Assembly: GCA_030836705.1 (NCBI GenBank) | Contig: JAUPLZ010000084.1 | Coordinates: 1 to 22,013 of the forward strand | Length of the DNA: 22,013 nucleotides | Origin: Campylobacterota bacterium | GTDB taxonomy: Bacteria > Campylobacterota > Campylobacteria > Campylobacterales > SZUA-545 | Reading direction: 5' to 3' | Shown: positions 6,815 through 13,499 of the stretch, one piece after another | Position numbering within the stretch: position 1 is the first letter of the stretch | Layout: every line of letters starts with the position of its first letter | Notes under the pieces: generated by a model | Database searches by the model: none | What the model saw: only the letters and a program-made list of their open reading frames with translations | Told to the model about the DNA's origin: nothing | Translations under genes and position numbers: made by a program

Positions 6815-8224
6815 ATGGATAAGAATCAACTTCTAAATAGTAAAAATATCGCGGTCGGCTCGTTTGCTATTTTATTTTTAATATTCTTATCACTTATTAT
6901 CGATAATACACCGCTTTTTTTACTTATTTTATTTCTACTCGGCGGATTAGCAATTTATCTAGTTGATAAAAAAAACAAAAAAAACACAGAAACTATTCAA
7001 AAACCAACTTTTGAGGAAGAGTTAAAAAATACATATTTTCCGACTACTTCAAAATTAAAACTAGCGGATGTTGCAGGGCTTGATGGTGCTAAAGAAGAGC
7101 TTTTTGAAATAAAAGATTTTTTAAACAATCCCGATAAATACAAAAAATTTAATGCAAGAATTCCAAAGGGCATATTATTCATCGGACCTCCCGGAGTTGG
7201 AAAAACCATGATGGCAAAAGCCTTAGCCGGTGAAGCCGGTGTACCATTCTTCTATCAAAGCGGTTCAAGTTTTGTAGAAATTTATGTAGGAATGGGTGCG
7301 AAAAAAGTTCATGAGCTTTTTGAAGCAGCAAAAAAATCAGCACCTTCTATTGTTTTTATTGATGAAATTGATTCAGTAGGCAAAGCTAGAGGCGGGATAA
7401 GAAGCGACGAAAGAGATGCCACGCTAAATCAGCTACTAACTGAAATGGACGGTTTTGAGTCAAACTCCGGCGTCGTTGTAATAGCCGCCACAAATAAAAT
7501 AGAAATGCTAGACGATGCCCTTTTAAGAGCCGGAAGATTTGATAGACATATACATCTTGACCTGCCATCTGTAAATGAGAGAAAATCAATATTGGAAATT
7601 TATCTAAAAAATAGACCAAATAGTGTTGATATTGAAAAACTATCTCTTATTACTGCCGGTTTTAGTGGAGCGTCACTTGAGAATTTTATCAATGAAGCCT
7701 CTTTGAATGCTATAAAATTAAATAAGCAAGAACTAGATATGCAGGATTTTATAAGCGTAAAAGATAAGGTGGTTTTTGGAAAAAAACAAGAAATAGCACT
7801 AAGTGTCGAAGAAAAAGAAAAAATAGCGCTTTATCAAAGCTCAAAAGCGATAGTCGCCAAAAAACTTGGGGTCGAGTTCGAAAAAATAACACTATTTTTA
7901 AATAACTTTTTATCAACAAACAATGGTCTTGAAAGCGAAAAACACTCTCTTTATAAAATAGCAGCTCAAATATCCGGAATAGTGGCATATGACTTCTTTT
8001 ACTCACAAAGATACAGCAACACAAAAGAGGATATTTTGATTATTAATGAGCTTATTAAAAACCATATTGAAAATTTTAATATGGAAAAAAACCTCTCTTT
8101 GCAAGATGCAATAGAACAGGCAAAAGATATAGCGCTAAAAACAATAAAAACCAGCGAGCAAGAGATAAAGGAACTTCAAAAAAAATTAATCACACAAGAG
8201 ATTGTATTTTTTAATGACATCTAA
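6815..8224 (+). CDS. FtsH-like membrane AAA+ ATPase without the protease zinc motif
   Basis: This 469-residue protein resembles FtsH but is unlikely to be a protease. Two close hydrophobic segments (about 12-29 and 33-50), separated only by a few residues, would form a membrane hairpin without FtsH's periplasmic domain. The AAA module is complete: Walker A G-P-P-G-V-G-K-T (124-131), pore loop F-V-E-I-Y-V-G-M-G (153-161), Walker B I-V-F-I-D-E-I-D (179-186) and arginine fingers R241 and R244 in R-A-G-R-F-D-R. It should hydrolyse ATP and translocate or remodel proteins. In the M41 peptidase region the expected H-E-A-G-H is replaced by Q-S-S-K-A (about 341-345), so both zinc histidines and the catalytic Glu are lost; the remaining C terminus is helical. 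GCAGG precedes the ATG by 6 nt. It overlaps bioV. Possible roles are an adaptor for true FtsH or a membrane-protein unfoldase. Confidence 0.88.
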   Translation: MDKNQLLNSKNIAVGSFAILFLIFLSLIIDNTPLFLLILFLLGGLAIYLVDKKNKKNTETIQKPTFEEELKNTYFPTTSKLKLADVAGLDGAKEELFEIKDFLNNPDKYKKFNARIPKGILFIGPPGVGKTMMAKALAGEAGVPFFYQSGSSFVEIYVGMGAKKVHELFEAAKKSAPSIVFIDEIDSVGKARGGIRSDERDATLNQLLTEMDGFESNSGVVVIAATNKIEMLDDALLRAGRFDRHIHLDLPSVNERKSILEIYLKNRPNSVDIEKLSLITAGFSGASLENFINEASLNAIKLNKQELDMQDFISVKDKVVFGKKQEIALSVEEKEKIALYQSSKAIVAKKLGVEFEKITLFLNNFLSTNNGLESEKHSLYKIAAQISGIVAYDFFYSQRYSNTKEDILIINELIKNHIENFNMEKNLSLQDAIEQAKDIALKTIKTSEQEIKELQKKLITQEIVFFNDI

Positions 8225-8762
8225 AAACAACCTCTTTTTTAGCGGTTTTTCTTTTTGCAACGAAACGGAGCTTTTTTTGGACTATATCGACAACAGCCCT
8301 TTTGTTCTATCCGGTTTTAGCTTTGGAGCAATAAAAGCTTTTGAGTATGCGTTAAATTGCAAAGAAAGAGTAGATAAGATTCAGCTTTTTTCACCGGCAT
8401 TTTTTCAAACAAAAGAGCTGTCGTTTAAAAAAATGCAGCTTTTATACTACAAAAAAGACAAAAACAGATACACGGATGAGTTTTTAAAAAATGTTGTTTT
8501 TCCATCTGAATTTGATCTAAAAAAATATACTTGTGACTCAACTTACGAAGAGTTGGAACAACTTTTGTTTTACGAGTGGCAAGAGGATAAGATAAAAAAA
8601 CTCTTAAAAAAAGGTACAAAAATTGAAGTGTATCTTGGCAAGCTAGATAAGATTATCCAAGCGCAAAACGCATTGGGGTTCTTTAAACCGTTTGCAACGG
8701 TATATTTTTATAACAACTATGGACATTTACTAAAAGGAAATACAATAGATGAAAAAAATTAA
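8214..8762 (+). CDS. bioV: Pimeloyl-ACP methyl ester carboxylesterase, BioV type
   Basis: BioV hydrolyses the methyl ester of pimeloyl-ACP, releasing pimeloyl-ACP from the fatty-acid cycle for biotin synthesis; it replaces BioH in Helicobacter-type bacteria. The 182-residue protein is a compact alpha/beta hydrolase with the nucleophile elbow G-F-S-F-G (34-38, S36), acid D145 in G-K-L-D-K and H171 in N-N-Y-G-H-L-L. The opening L-F-F-S-G-F-S-F-x-N-E and S-G-F-S-x-G-A-I-K-A-x-E-Y match Helicobacter BioV as I remember it. I start at ATG 8214, overlapping the upstream gene by 11 nt; a TTG at 8202 is in frame, but its AAGAG would lie too close. It overlaps mog by 14 nt. The nearby acpP, fabF and accA fit the pathway. 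Confidence 0.85.
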   Translation: MTSKNNLFFSGFSFCNETELFLDYIDNSPFVLSGFSFGAIKAFEYALNCKERVDKIQLFSPAFFQTKELSFKKMQLLYYKKDKNRYTDEFLKNVVFPSEFDLKKYTCDSTYEELEQLLFYEWQEDKIKKLLKKGTKIEVYLGKLDKIIQAQNALGFFKPFATVYFYNNYGHLLKGNTIDEKN

Positions 8763-9279
8763 AATCGGGGTTTTGACACTCTCTGATAGAGCTCACAAGG
8801 GAATTTATGAAGATATTTCAGGAAAAGAGATAGCAAAGGCATTGGATGGGTATTTGCTAAGCGAATGGGAGAGTGTTTATAGGGTTCTTCCAGATGAGCA
8901 AAAAGAGATTGAAAAAGAACTGATTGATATGATTGACAATCAAGGTTGCTGCCTTGTTGTAACCACCGGCGGAACCGGTCCGGCACTAAGAGATGTTACA
9001 CCCGAAGCAACAGAGGCGGTTTGTGAAAAAATGATGCCCGGATTTGGCGAGCTTATGAGAGAAGTTAGCTTAAAACATGTACCGACTGCGATTTTATCTC
9101 GCCAGACAGCCGGAATAAGAAAAAATGCTCTAATTATAAATCTTCCCGGAAAACCAAAAGCAATAAAAGAGTGCTTGGATGCAGTTTTTCCTGCTGTTCC
9201 TTATTGTATTGATTTGATTGACGGTCCATATCTTAAGACCAATGATGAAGTTATTCAGTGTTTTAGACCAAAATCGTAA
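8749..9279 (+). CDS. mog: Molybdopterin adenylyltransferase
   Basis: Mog adenylates molybdopterin, preparing it for molybdenum insertion by MoeA during molybdenum cofactor synthesis. The 176-residue MoaB/Mog-fold protein has V-G/T-L-S-D-R near residue 10, the T-T-G-G-T-G loop at 72-77 and D82 in R-D-V-T-P-E, which corresponds to the catalytic Asp of E. coli Mog. MoaB is the main alternative; length and overall sequence favour Mog. AAGGA lies 10 nt before the ATG, inside the end of bioV. This is the last gene of the plus-strand run; a hairpin follows it. No other molybdenum cofactor genes are present here. Confidence 0.9.
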   Translation: MKKIKIGVLTLSDRAHKGIYEDISGKEIAKALDGYLLSEWESVYRVLPDEQKEIEKELIDMIDNQGCCLVVTTGGTGPALRDVTPEATEAVCEKMMPGFGELMREVSLKHVPTAILSRQTAGIRKNALIINLPGKPKAIKECLDAVFPAVPYCIDLIDGPYLKTNDEVIQCFRPKS

Positions 9280-9312
9280 ATATTGATTCTTTTAGCTTTA
9301 GCGGCTAGCGTA

Positions 9313-9339
9313 GGCTTTTTGGATTTTACTCAAAAAGCC
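9313..9339 (+). terminator. Probable terminator after mog
   Basis: GGCTTTTTG (9313-9321) and CAAAAAGCC (9331-9339) form a perfect 9-bp stem with a 9-nt loop, followed by the T-rich GTTTATTT. It lies 34 nt after the mog stop and upstream of the rpoD promoter region, where a terminator is expected. The tail is imperfect, so termination may be partial. Confidence 0.5.
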
Positions 9340-9369
9340 GTTTATTTAAGATGTTACGATTTTTCACGA

Positions 9370-9388
9370 TATAAGCATATTATAAGCA
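9370..9388 (+). repeat. Tandem TATAAGCA repeats upstream of rpoD
   Basis: TATAAGCA occurs twice, at 9370-9377 and 9381-9388, with an 11-bp period, about one DNA turn, so both copies face the same side. They lie just upstream of a candidate -10 for rpoD, in the place of a -35 or activator site. The repeat is directly visible; binding by any regulator is a guess. Confidence 0.4.
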
Positions 9389-9397
9389 GCTAAAGTA

Positions 9398-9403
9398 TAG
9401 AAT
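9398..9403 (+). promoter_or_regulatory. Candidate -10 of rpoD
   Basis: TAGAAT, within TATAGAAT at 9396-9403, is a plausible -10, giving a leader of about 100 nt before rpoD. Other TATA-like words exist closer to the gene (9444-9449, 9480-9485), so more than one promoter or a different one is possible. No TGnTAAAAT like those of gpmI and acpP is present. Confidence 0.3.
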
Positions 9404-9487
9404 TGCGACCCATTTAATTTTTCCTTAAAACAGTGTGTGCATCTATAAGTTTGCAAAACAGCGATAACGGTGCGTTTTTTATAAATT

Positions 9488-9499
9488 AAGAATATTCTT
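9488..9499. repeat. 12-bp palindrome next to the rpoD ribosome binding site
   Basis: AAGAATATTCTT is a perfect 12-bp palindrome ending 1 nt before the AGGAG (9501-9505) of rpoD. As DNA it could be a repressor site; as RNA it has no loop and would fold poorly. Palindromes of this A+T richness can arise by chance, but the position beside the ribosome binding site is notable. Confidence 0.35.
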
Positions 9500-9510
9500 C
9501 AGGAGCTATA

Positions 9511-11334
9511 ATGGCTGAAACAAAAAACCCGATAAAAACATTGGAAGAACAGTTCAAAGAGAATGCCAAAGGCAATTTTACATACGAAGATGTAATAACC
9601 ATAATTCAAAAACAGCCTACGGCGTCAACTGCAAAAAAAGTCCTAGAGCTTTCAAAAAAATATGGCGTTACTTTATTAACAAAAGCTGAGGTTGTAAAAA
9701 AACAAAATCAAGAGGACGCTCAAAAAAAAGCGGATGACCTCGAAAAACTAAAAGAAGATGACAGTTTTGATTTTAATCTCCTAAAAGAGAGAGAGCTTTT
9801 GGAGTGGTCAAGAAGCGACTCGCCTGTTAGAATGTATCTAAGAGAAATGGGTCAAATTCCGCTTCTTACGAAAGAAGAAGAGGTTGTAATCTCCAAAAAA
9901 ATCAAATACGGTGAAGATATTATTATCGACGGCGTTTGCACGGTGCCGTATTTGATTGATTTTATTCTTGACTACAAAGATGCCCTTATTAACCGAGAAA
10001 GAAGAGTAAAAGAGCTATTTAAGAGTTTTGAGGATGATGAAGATAGCGAAGAAGCTGAAGAGGGTGAAGAGGGTGAAGAAAAAGCTCCTAGAAAAAACGA
10101 TAAAAGAGTAGAAAAGGTCATAGAGAGCTTTAAAGCGCTTGAAAGAGCAAAAAAAGAGTGGGAAAAAAGCACCCAGCAAGAAAAGTTTGACGATGAAGAA
10201 AAAGAGATGCTAAGAATTCTTGGCATAAAGTTCAAAAAGAATATCGTCAAAGAAAGATTAATGGAGCTTGGACCTACTTCAAAACTGATAAATGAGCTAG
10301 TAAAAGCAATGGAGACATCTTTAAAAAGCGAAGATTCCTATGAAAAAGAGCTGAAAAGATTAGAATATAGACTGCCGCTATTTAATGAAACTCTTTTAGA
10401 AAATCATCAAAAAATCCTTGCAAAAATCAAAGATATGAGCAAGGAAGATATATCCGCAGCCGTTCCTGAAGCTACCATGGTTAACACATATATGGAGATT
10501 AAAAAGCTTATTCAAACGGAAGAGGCAAGCAAGGACAGCTTCAATCTTGATGAAAAAACGCTAAAAGAGGTAATTGAGCAGATAAAAAGAGGTAAGACAA
10601 TCTCTGATGCCGCAAAAGTCAGAATGGCTAAATCAAACTTAAGACTTGTTGTCTCAATCGCAAAAAGATACACAAACAGAGGTTTGCCGTTTTTGGATTT
10701 GATACAAGAGGGAAATATCGGCTTAATGAAAGCTGTCGATAAGTTTGAATACGAAAAAGGTTATAAGTTTTCAACTTACGCGACTTGGTGGATTAGACAA
10801 GCAATAAGCAGAGCCATAGCAGATCAAGCAAGAACAATAAGAATACCGATTCACATGATTGAGACTATCAATAGAATCAATAAAGTAATAAGAAAGCATG
10901 TTCAAGAGCATGGCAAAGAGCCGGATGAAGAGACAATAGCAAAAGAGGTTGATTTGACGGTCGAAAAGGTTAAAAATGTAATAAAAATTACAAAAGAACC
11001 GATAAGCCTAGAAGCCCCTGTTGGCGCCGACGAAGATGGTAAATTTGGAGATTTTGTAGAAGATACAAACTCAAAAAATCCGATAGAAAATATACTAAAA
11101 GATGATTTGACAATACAAATTGCAGAGGTTTTGGACCAGTTAAACGATAGAGAAAAAGCCGTAATCAGCATGAGATTTGGACTTTTGGACGATGAGAGCG
11201 ATAGAACTCTTGAAGAAATCGGCAAAGAGCTAAATGTCACAAGAGAGAGAGTAAGACAAATAGAATCAAGCGCTATCAAAAAACTAAAACATCCAAAAGT
11301 AGGAAGAGCGCTTAAAAACTACATCGAAAACTAA
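9511..11334 (+). CDS. rpoD: RNA polymerase primary sigma factor (sigma-70)
   Basis: RpoD directs RNA polymerase to housekeeping promoters. The 607-residue protein has the full layout: region 1.1 (about 5-65), region 1.2 with S-P-V-R-M-Y-L-R-E-M-G (104-114), a non-conserved region with an acidic patch (about 174-190, with an E-E-G repeat), region 2 from about 370 with the highly conserved D-L-I-Q-E-G-N-I-G-L-M-K-A-V-D-K-F (396-412) and T-Y-A-T-W-W-I-R-Q-A (422-431), region 3, and region 4.2 with the helix-turn-helix V-T-R-E-R-V-R-Q-I-E near the C terminus. AGGAG lies 5 nt before the ATG. A 231-nt upstream gap holds repeats and candidate promoters. The stop codon lies inside the stem of a terminator-like hairpin. 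Confidence 0.98.
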   Translation: MAETKNPIKTLEEQFKENAKGNFTYEDVITIIQKQPTASTAKKVLELSKKYGVTLLTKAEVVKKQNQEDAQKKADDLEKLKEDDSFDFNLLKERELLEWSRSDSPVRMYLREMGQIPLLTKEEEVVISKKIKYGEDIIIDGVCTVPYLIDFILDYKDALINRERRVKELFKSFEDDEDSEEAEEGEEGEEKAPRKNDKRVEKVIESFKALERAKKEWEKSTQQEKFDDEEKEMLRILGIKFKKNIVKERLMELGPTSKLINELVKAMETSLKSEDSYEKELKRLEYRLPLFNETLLENHQKILAKIKDMSKEDISAAVPEATMVNTYMEIKKLIQTEEASKDSFNLDEKTLKEVIEQIKRGKTISDAAKVRMAKSNLRLVVSIAKRYTNRGLPFLDLIQEGNIGLMKAVDKFEYEKGYKFSTYATWWIRQAISRAIADQARTIRIPIHMIETINRINKVIRKHVQEHGKEPDEETIAKEVDLTVEKVKNVIKITKEPISLEAPVGADEDGKFGDFVEDTNSKNPIENILKDDLTIQIAEVLDQLNDREKAVISMRFGLLDDESDRTLEEIGKELNVTRERVRQIESSAIKKLKHPKVGRALKNYIEN

Positions 11335-11370
11335 TAAAAGGGGATTTTCTCCTTTTATTGCTCTTTTTTA
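11333..11370 (+). terminator. Intrinsic terminator of rpoD
   Basis: AATAAAAGG (from 11333) pairs with CCTTTTATT (ending 11359), extended inward by a G-T and further pairs, giving a stem of about 11 bp and a short T loop, then GCTCTTTTTTA with six consecutive T. The left arm overlaps the rpoD TAA. The U-tract ends only 8 nt before the GTG of the radical SAM gene, which is unusual. Confidence 0.7.
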
Positions 11371-11377
11371 AATAGCT

Positions 11378-12247
11378 GTGAAATTTTATCGTGCATATAT
11401 AGAAATCACCAATATTTGCGGGCTTGCTTGCAGTTTTTGTCCGCCAAAAACAAACCAAACAGCTACAATGCCTCTAGCTTTTTTTGAAAATATTTTAATC
11501 CAGCTAAAACCATACACAAGAGAGATAGCGCTTCATCTCTTGGGTGACCCGCTTATATTGACAAATCTTGCAAGCTATTTGGATATAGCCTTGAAGCATA
11601 ATTTTCGCGTTATGCTGACAACAAGCGGATTTTATATTAGTCGCCATAGCCACAAAACGCTCTTCCATCCGTCTATCAAACAAATAAACATTTCGTTAAA
11701 TAGCTACAATAAAAACAATTCGACTATTGAATTTGATAAATATATAAGAGATGTTTTTTTACTTTGTGAAGCAAAACTCAAAGAAAATAATGAGATTTTT
11801 TTAAATTTAAGAGTCTGGAATCTGGATAGCAATAAAAGCGAAAATAGGTTTAATGCAACGCTTTTTGAAAAGCTATCTTCATATTTTAAAATAGAAATAA
11901 ACGGAAGCGAAAATATACGGCTTGCAAAAAAAATTATCCTGCATTTTGACAGTTATTTCAACTGGCCGTCACTATCATCAAATCATTTTAGTAACGGCAC
12001 TTGTCAAGGACTCATATCGCATTTTGGAATACTTGCTGATGGAAGGGTCGTGCCGTGCTGTCTTGATTCTCATGGAGTTATAGAGCTTGGCAATCTCAAA
12101 AACAGTTCTTTGGGGAAGATTTTAAACAGCAAAAGAGCCGCTGACATCATCAACGGCTTTAGGCAAAATAGCGCACATGAAGAGCTATGTCTAAAATGCG
12201 AATATAAAACTAGATTTAATGACAACTCTCTCTTAGCTGATATGTAA
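11378..12247 (+). CDS. Radical SAM protein with C-terminal SPASM-like domain, function unknown
   Basis: The 289-residue protein has the radical SAM CX3CX2C motif at C14, C18 and C21 (C-G-L-A-C-S-F-C), which binds a [4Fe-4S] cluster and cleaves S-adenosylmethionine, and L-L-G-D-P-L (54-59) in place of the usual G-G-E-P-L. The C terminus contains C209, G-R-V-V-P-C-C-L-D (C227, C228) and C271-L-K-C274, the layout of a SPASM-type domain for auxiliary Fe-S clusters. Such enzymes often modify peptides or sugars; no precursor peptide or partner is evident nearby, so I assign no substrate. The GTG at 11378 is the only usable start that retains the cysteine motif (an in-frame TAA lies 9 nt upstream), and it has no clear ribosome binding site. 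Its 3' end overlaps the convergent murC by 32 nt. Confidence 0.85.
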   Translation: MKFYRAYIEITNICGLACSFCPPKTNQTATMPLAFFENILIQLKPYTREIALHLLGDPLILTNLASYLDIALKHNFRVMLTTSGFYISRHSHKTLFHPSIKQINISLNSYNKNNSTIEFDKYIRDVFLLCEAKLKENNEIFLNLRVWNLDSNKSENRFNATLFEKLSSYFKIEINGSENIRLAKKIILHFDSYFNWPSLSSNHFSNGTCQGLISHFGILADGRVVPCCLDSHGVIELGNLKNSSLGKILNSKRAADIINGFRQNSAHEELCLKCEYKTRFNDNSLLADM

Positions 12248-13499
12248 TATCGCCTGCGCCAAAGCCTATAACAAGCCCTTTTTCTAATTCTGTTAGTTTT
12301 TTTGCTGCTTTAAAGTCACTGCAAATAATCGGGTTGTATCTTGCAAAAAGCTTTTTAAAATCAAGCTCTACCTCTTTTTCACCTGCTGACCAAACCGGTA
12401 AAATTACAAGCTTGTCAACACCGCTAAAGCACTCAACAAATCTATCAAGATTATCAATTGTTCTTGAAAATTTATGTGGCTGCCAGATAGCCGTAACCGA
12501 GCTAAGATTATTTAATTTTGCATAAAGGAGCGCAGATTTTAAAGTAGCTTCTATTTCGGTTGGATGATGCGCATAATCATCTATGAGAGTAAAGTTGGAT
12601 TCTTTTTTAACAACATCAAATCTTTTTTTGATGCCTTTAAAGTTCTTTATATTTTCCCTAATTGTCTCAATATCCATCTCATGAAGTGCGGCTAGAATTG
12701 CCAATGAAGCATCTAGCGCTATGTGATACCCAAAGCCCCAAACTCTAAATTCGCCCAAATCTTTTAGATTAAAAAAAGTAGCAGGCTCTCCATCTACAAC
12801 CTCATATCTCATATTGGCAATATCTTTTGAAGGGAACAACTTAACACAATCCAAAAGAACCGTGCAAAGATATGGATCCTCTGCATTTATAACTCTTATT
12901 TTTGCGGTTTGTAAAAACTTATGATAGCTTTGATAGAAATTTTCATAATCGTATTTATAATACTCCATGTGCTCAGGCTCTGCATTTGTAACTATCGCGC
13001 AATATGGATTTGAGTTTAAAAAACTACCGTCTGATTCATCAGCCTCAAAAGCAATAATATTATTTTTTGCCAAAGAAAAATATGCATTCGAGCCAAATTC
13101 TTTTGACTCTGCGCCAATTAAAGCAGAGCTTTTTAAGATTGATGCCAAAATAGCCGTTGTAGTGCTTTTGCCATGCGCACCGCAAACAGAATAGACTTTT
13201 TTATCACCCAAAATATAAGAAAGAGCTTCTCTTCTTGGAATAGTTAATATTCCTCTTTCTTTTGCCTCTTGAAACTCTTCATTTGTCGGTTTTATAACGG
13301 CGGAATAAATGACTAAATCTTGATCTGTAATATTATTTTTACTATGAGGAACACTAACTTTCATGCCCTCTTTTTGCAACTTCTGCGTCAAGCTTGTATT
13401 TGCTATGTCAGAGCCGCTCACTTCATGCCCGCAATGAGAAAAAAATCTCGCCAATGCCGAAAGACCAATGCCGCCAATGCCAATAAAATGTATCTTCAA
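12216..13499 (-). CDS. murC: UDP-N-acetylmuramate--L-alanine ligase
   Basis: MurC adds L-Ala to UDP-MurNAc with ATP, the first step of peptide stem assembly for peptidoglycan in the cytoplasm. The 427-residue protein shows the N-terminal UDP-binding G-I-G-G-I-G (7-12), the ATP loop G-A-H-G-K-S-T-T-T (107-115, K111), and D-D-Y-A-H-H-P-T-E, which is characteristic of MurC. It is a little shorter than E. coli MurC. The start is TTG at 13499, directly abutting the dapC stop (TAA then TTG), with GAGG 8 nt upstream inside dapC, so translation is probably coupled. It is the last gene of the minus-strand run and its tail overlaps the radical SAM gene. No terminator is visible between the two. Confidence 0.96.
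   Translation of the reverse strand: MKIHFIGIGGIGLSALARFFSHCGHEVSGSDIANTSLTQKLQKEGMKVSVPHSKNNITDQDLVIYSAVIKPTNEEFQEAKERGILTIPRREALSYILGDKKVYSVCGAHGKSTTTAILASILKSSALIGAESKEFGSNAYFSLAKNNIIAFEADESDGSFLNSNPYCAIVTNAEPEHMEYYKYDYENFYQSYHKFLQTAKIRVINAEDPYLCTVLLDCVKLFPSKDIANMRYEVVDGEPATFFNLKDLGEFRVWGFGYHIALDASLAILAALHEMDIETIRENIKNFKGIKKRFDVVKKESNFTLIDDYAHHPTEIEATLKSALLYAKLNNLSSVTAIWQPHKFSRTIDNLDRFVECFSGVDKLVILPVWSAGEKEVELDFKKLFARYNPIICSDFKAAKKLTELEKGLVIGFGAGDITYQLRESCH

Noticed and set aside
8202..8213. TTG at 8202 as the bioV start
   Set aside because: Its AAGAG is almost adjacent to the TTG; the ATG at 8214 gives a better fit to BioV proteins, although its own ribosome binding site is distant.
9280..9510. 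A small RNA or tRNA gene in the gap before rpoD
   Set aside because: No cloverleaf or conserved RNA motif is visible; the gap is explained by a terminator, promoter-like words and short repeats.
10902..11279. 125-codon open frame antisense to rpoD region 3-4
   Set aside because: Ser/Thr-rich translation of the complement of a highly conserved region, with no ribosome binding site; a shadow frame.
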